Shown in pieces: positions 5,249 to 6,533 of a DNA stretch of 6,533 nt. Made by a program: the position numbers and the translations under genes. The notes beneath the pieces are model-generated. The model saw only the letters and a program-made list of their open reading frames with translations, was not told where the DNA came from and did no database searches. Numbering within the stretch: position 1 is the stretch's first letter; each line of letters begins with the position of its first letter. The stretch covers positions 1 to 6,533 of the forward strand of contig CALFLM010000040.1 in the NCBI GenBank assembly GCA_937880075.1, written 5' to 3'. Origin of the DNA: an uncultured Romboutsia sp. GTDB taxonomy: Bacteria; Bacillota; Clostridia; Peptostreptococcales; Peptostreptococcaceae.

Positions 5249-5951
5249 AAAGTTGGGACAAATGGTCCTAACTTTCGTACGCAATCACAAGAGAATATTG
5301 ATAGAAGTTTTCTCAGTGGTTGCATTTTTCGTATTTATAACCTTGTCGATCAATAAATGCACTTATTACAAAAATGCAAATGATAACAATATTATAGCAC
5401 TTACTGATTCTGTAAAGTATTATAAAGGTAAATATGGTAATGAAGTGGCAAAGAAGACAATGGTAGAAGCTGATTACAAGAACTTGCAAAACATCAATGA
5501 TTCTCTATATAGAATGATACAAAGTATGCAAGTAAAGAAACCAGATATAGTAATAGGTGGATCAACTTCAATAGACAATGGTAAGCATGATACCATATAT
5601 ATACCTACTGCTACTGAAATAACTTCTAAGAATATATATAGAAAGTTTGATTTTTCTAACCAGTATAGAGAACTTATTGGTAATGTAAATTATACTAATG
5701 ATACTTTAGGATTGCATATAGAGAAAGACAGAATACAGTTCAATTATGCATTAGCTGTCAAAGATAATGCTGTATATATGACTTCAGACAATCCTTATGT
5801 AAAATTCAATTCAATAACTGGACTAACAATACCTAAGCAAAAGAAAGAAAAGAAATTTGGAATAGGCCCATCCGTATTTAGTGGATATGGCAATAAAGGA
5901 TTTGTTTATGGGGTTGGAATAGGATTACAATATAATTTGATTTCCTTTTAA
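5223..5951 (+). CDS. Membrane-anchored DUF6808-like protein, possible spanin-type lysis protein
   Basis: This 242-residue protein starts inside the end of the endolysin gene. A basic N-terminus (K9, K10, R20, K23, R24) precedes one membrane helix (about 25-43), giving an N-in, C-out topology. Residues about 52-104 are a likely coiled coil. Residues 105-205 are β-rich (for example DIVIGG, DTIYIP, YVKFNSITGL). The C-terminus is a Gly/aromatic hairpin (FGIGPSVFSGYG 212-223, VYGVGIGLQYNLISF 228-242) ending in Phe, like an outer-membrane β-strand signal. This layout matches DUF6808-type proteins of Bacteroides phages as I recall them. Inner-membrane anchor, periplasmic coiled coil and outer-membrane-like tail suggest a one-piece link between both membranes, as spanins provide; that role is inference. 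A later start at 5262 (Met14) would remove the overlap without harming the membrane helix. Confidence 0.8.
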   Translation: MNAINSWSKKLGQMVLTFVRNHKRILIEVFSVVAFFVFITLSINKCTYYKNANDNNIIALTDSVKYYKGKYGNEVAKKTMVEADYKNLQNINDSLYRMIQSMQVKKPDIVIGGSTSIDNGKHDTIYIPTATEITSKNIYRKFDFSNQYRELIGNVNYTNDTLGLHIEKDRIQFNYALAVKDNAVYMTSDNPYVKFNSITGLTIPKQKKEKKFGIGPSVFSGYGNKGFVYGVGIGLQYNLISF

Positions 5952-5975
5952 AAATTCTTAAGATAGTTCTATATC
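5948..5975 (+). promoter_or_regulatory. Promoter P3 for the 134-residue gene, with overlapping inverted repeats
   Basis: TTAAAA at 5948-5953, 16-base spacer and TATATC at 5970-5975 keep the P1/P2 spacing and the TTCTATAT box; the -35 is weaker. The -35 overlaps the stop codon of the preceding gene. Two mutually exclusive inverted repeats lie on it: TTAAGATA/TATCTTAA (5958-5979, 6-base loop) and TTCTAT/ATAGAA (5967-5984, 6-base spacer). Either could be an operator covering the -10. A start near 5982 would give a leader of about 23 bases. Confidence 0.5.
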
Positions 5976-6004
5976 TTAATAGAATTAAAATAGAATGAAT
6001 TATT

Positions 6005-6409
6005 ATGAATAAATTAACAGATAAAGATAAGTATACATACATCACAATCAAGTGGTCAACTTATGAAAGGATAATTAGTGAGACTGATGGTGATGAATAT
6101 GATGGTGATGAGAATGACACTTATGAAGAAGATAACTACATCACTAAGTGTATTGAACATAATCATGTTGCACATTTCAATGTCAATTTGCATATAAAGA
6201 AGTTCATTGATAAAGTAGTTCCTTATTACCAGAGAGATCTAACAAAAGGAAACAGAATCTATTTTGATAGATATACATCAATTGAACTTGATGAGATATT
6301 TAGAAAACAGATAATGGTGAAGTATGGGATCCCTATGATTGAGAAATCCATCTGGTCCATGGAATTAAAGAAAGGTCAAGATAAGAGAATGGAGAAATTG
6401 GTTTTGTAA
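6005..6409 (+). CDS. Unknown 134-residue acidic-patch phage protein
   Basis: I do not recognise this soluble protein. After a short N-terminal part with β potential (YTYITIKW, 10-17) it has a very acidic loop (27-43: DGDEY, DGDEN, DTYEED) made by a tandem 15-base duplication in the gene. The rest is mixed helix and strand with conserved-looking stretches HVAHFNVNLHIKKFI (54-68) and RIYFDRYTSIELDEIF (83-98), ending in a basic tail. The Asp spacing could bind a metal ion, but no full EF-hand loop is formed. The gene has its own promoter P3, and another of the same class (P4) begins 17 bases past its stop, so it is probably expressed as a single-gene unit. The start at 6005 has an A/T leader and no Shine-Dalgarno sequence. 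Confidence 0.75.
   Translation: MNKLTDKDKYTYITIKWSTYERIISETDGDEYDGDENDTYEEDNYITKCIEHNHVAHFNVNLHIKKFIDKVVPYYQRDLTKGNRIYFDRYTSIELDEIFRKQIMVKYGIPMIEKSIWSMELKKGQDKRMEKLVL
6086..6115 (+). repeat. Tandem 15-bp duplication inside the 134-residue gene
   Basis: GATGGTGATGAATAT (6086-6100) is followed directly by GATGGTGATGAGAAT (6101-6115), with two differences. In frame they encode DGDEY and DGDEN, so the acidic loop grew by one in-frame duplication. Confidence 0.7.
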
Positions 6410-6425
6410 AATATTATAGAATTTT

Positions 6426-6453
6426 TTGAAATTTATCAAGGTTGTTCTATATT
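6426..6453 (+). promoter_or_regulatory. Promoter P4 for the gene leaving the window on the right
   Basis: TTGAAA at 6426-6431, 16-base spacer, TATATT at 6448-6453, again with TTCTATAT across the -10. Outside the boxes the sequence differs from P1/P2, so the match is independent of the 84-base duplication and supports a real promoter class. Expected start is near 6460, about 53 bases before the next ATG. Confidence 0.55.
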
Positions 6454-6512
6454 TTAAATGTTAAAATAAATAAGTTAATATTAATAAAATACGCTATTTA
6501 GATGTTTAATAT

Positions 6513-6533
6513 ATGAGTAGAAAGATAGAATTT
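6513..6533 (+). CDS. 5' end of a gene leaving the window (partial)
   Basis: Seven codons (MSRKIEF) run open to the edge. They follow promoter P4 in the same direction as the preceding genes, with an A/T-rich leader. An earlier ATG at 6502 closes after four codons, so 6513 is the better start. The product cannot be identified from seven residues, and the call rests on position alone. Confidence 0.35.

Noticed and set aside
5958..5984. Terminator after the 242-residue gene
   Set aside because: The overlapping stems are short, purely AT-rich apart from one or two pairs, and lack a following T run; they coincide with promoter P3, so an operator is the likelier reading.

Overview
The window looks like part of a large tailed phage (T4-like myovirus lineage) that infects a member of the Bacteroidota. 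Four things point this way. A 150-residue protein has the layout of the T4 gp4 head-completion nuclease. A secreted glucosaminidase is followed directly by a membrane-anchored protein whose tail (glycine/aromatic C-terminus ending in Asn-Leu-Ile-Ser-Phe) resembles DUF6808-type proteins of Bacteroides phages. The DNA is strongly AT-rich. None of the start codons has a Shine-Dalgarno sequence; each has an A/T-rich leader, as is usual in Bacteroidota and their phages. The standard bacterial code fits: stops are TAA except for one TAG. This is inference from single genes; no database search was possible.

Left half (1-3828), minus strand: a tightly packed transcription unit read right to left. The order is gp4-like head-completion nuclease (3828-3376), conserved phage protein of uncertain role (3357-2719), two-domain glycosyltransferase (2700-1213), unknown protein with a head-targeting-like N-terminus and an acidic disordered tail (1186-68), then the first codons of a further gene leaving the window (31-1). 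Gaps are 18-36 bases, so this is probably one late virion/morphogenesis operon. The glycosyltransferase inside it suggests sugar decoration of the virion.

Divergent control region (3829-3996): an inverted repeat, three 11-bp tandem repeats and a promoter-like element facing right.

Right half (3997-6533), plus strand: short units. A 131-residue unknown protein is followed by a second copy of its promoter, leader and start codons. That copy leads to only 11 codons and then a strong hairpin terminator, so it is either a small transcript or a gene remnant. Next comes a two-gene lysis-type cassette (exported glucosaminidase overlapping a membrane-anchored, possibly spanin-like protein), a 134-residue acidic unknown protein, and the start of one more gene. 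Four sites share a TTGAAA-16-TATATT-like element containing an invariant TTCTATAT, which looks like a promoter class of this phage. No tRNA, CRISPR array or insertion sequence was seen. The longest gene-free stretch on either strand is 4393-4630, and its contents are listed.
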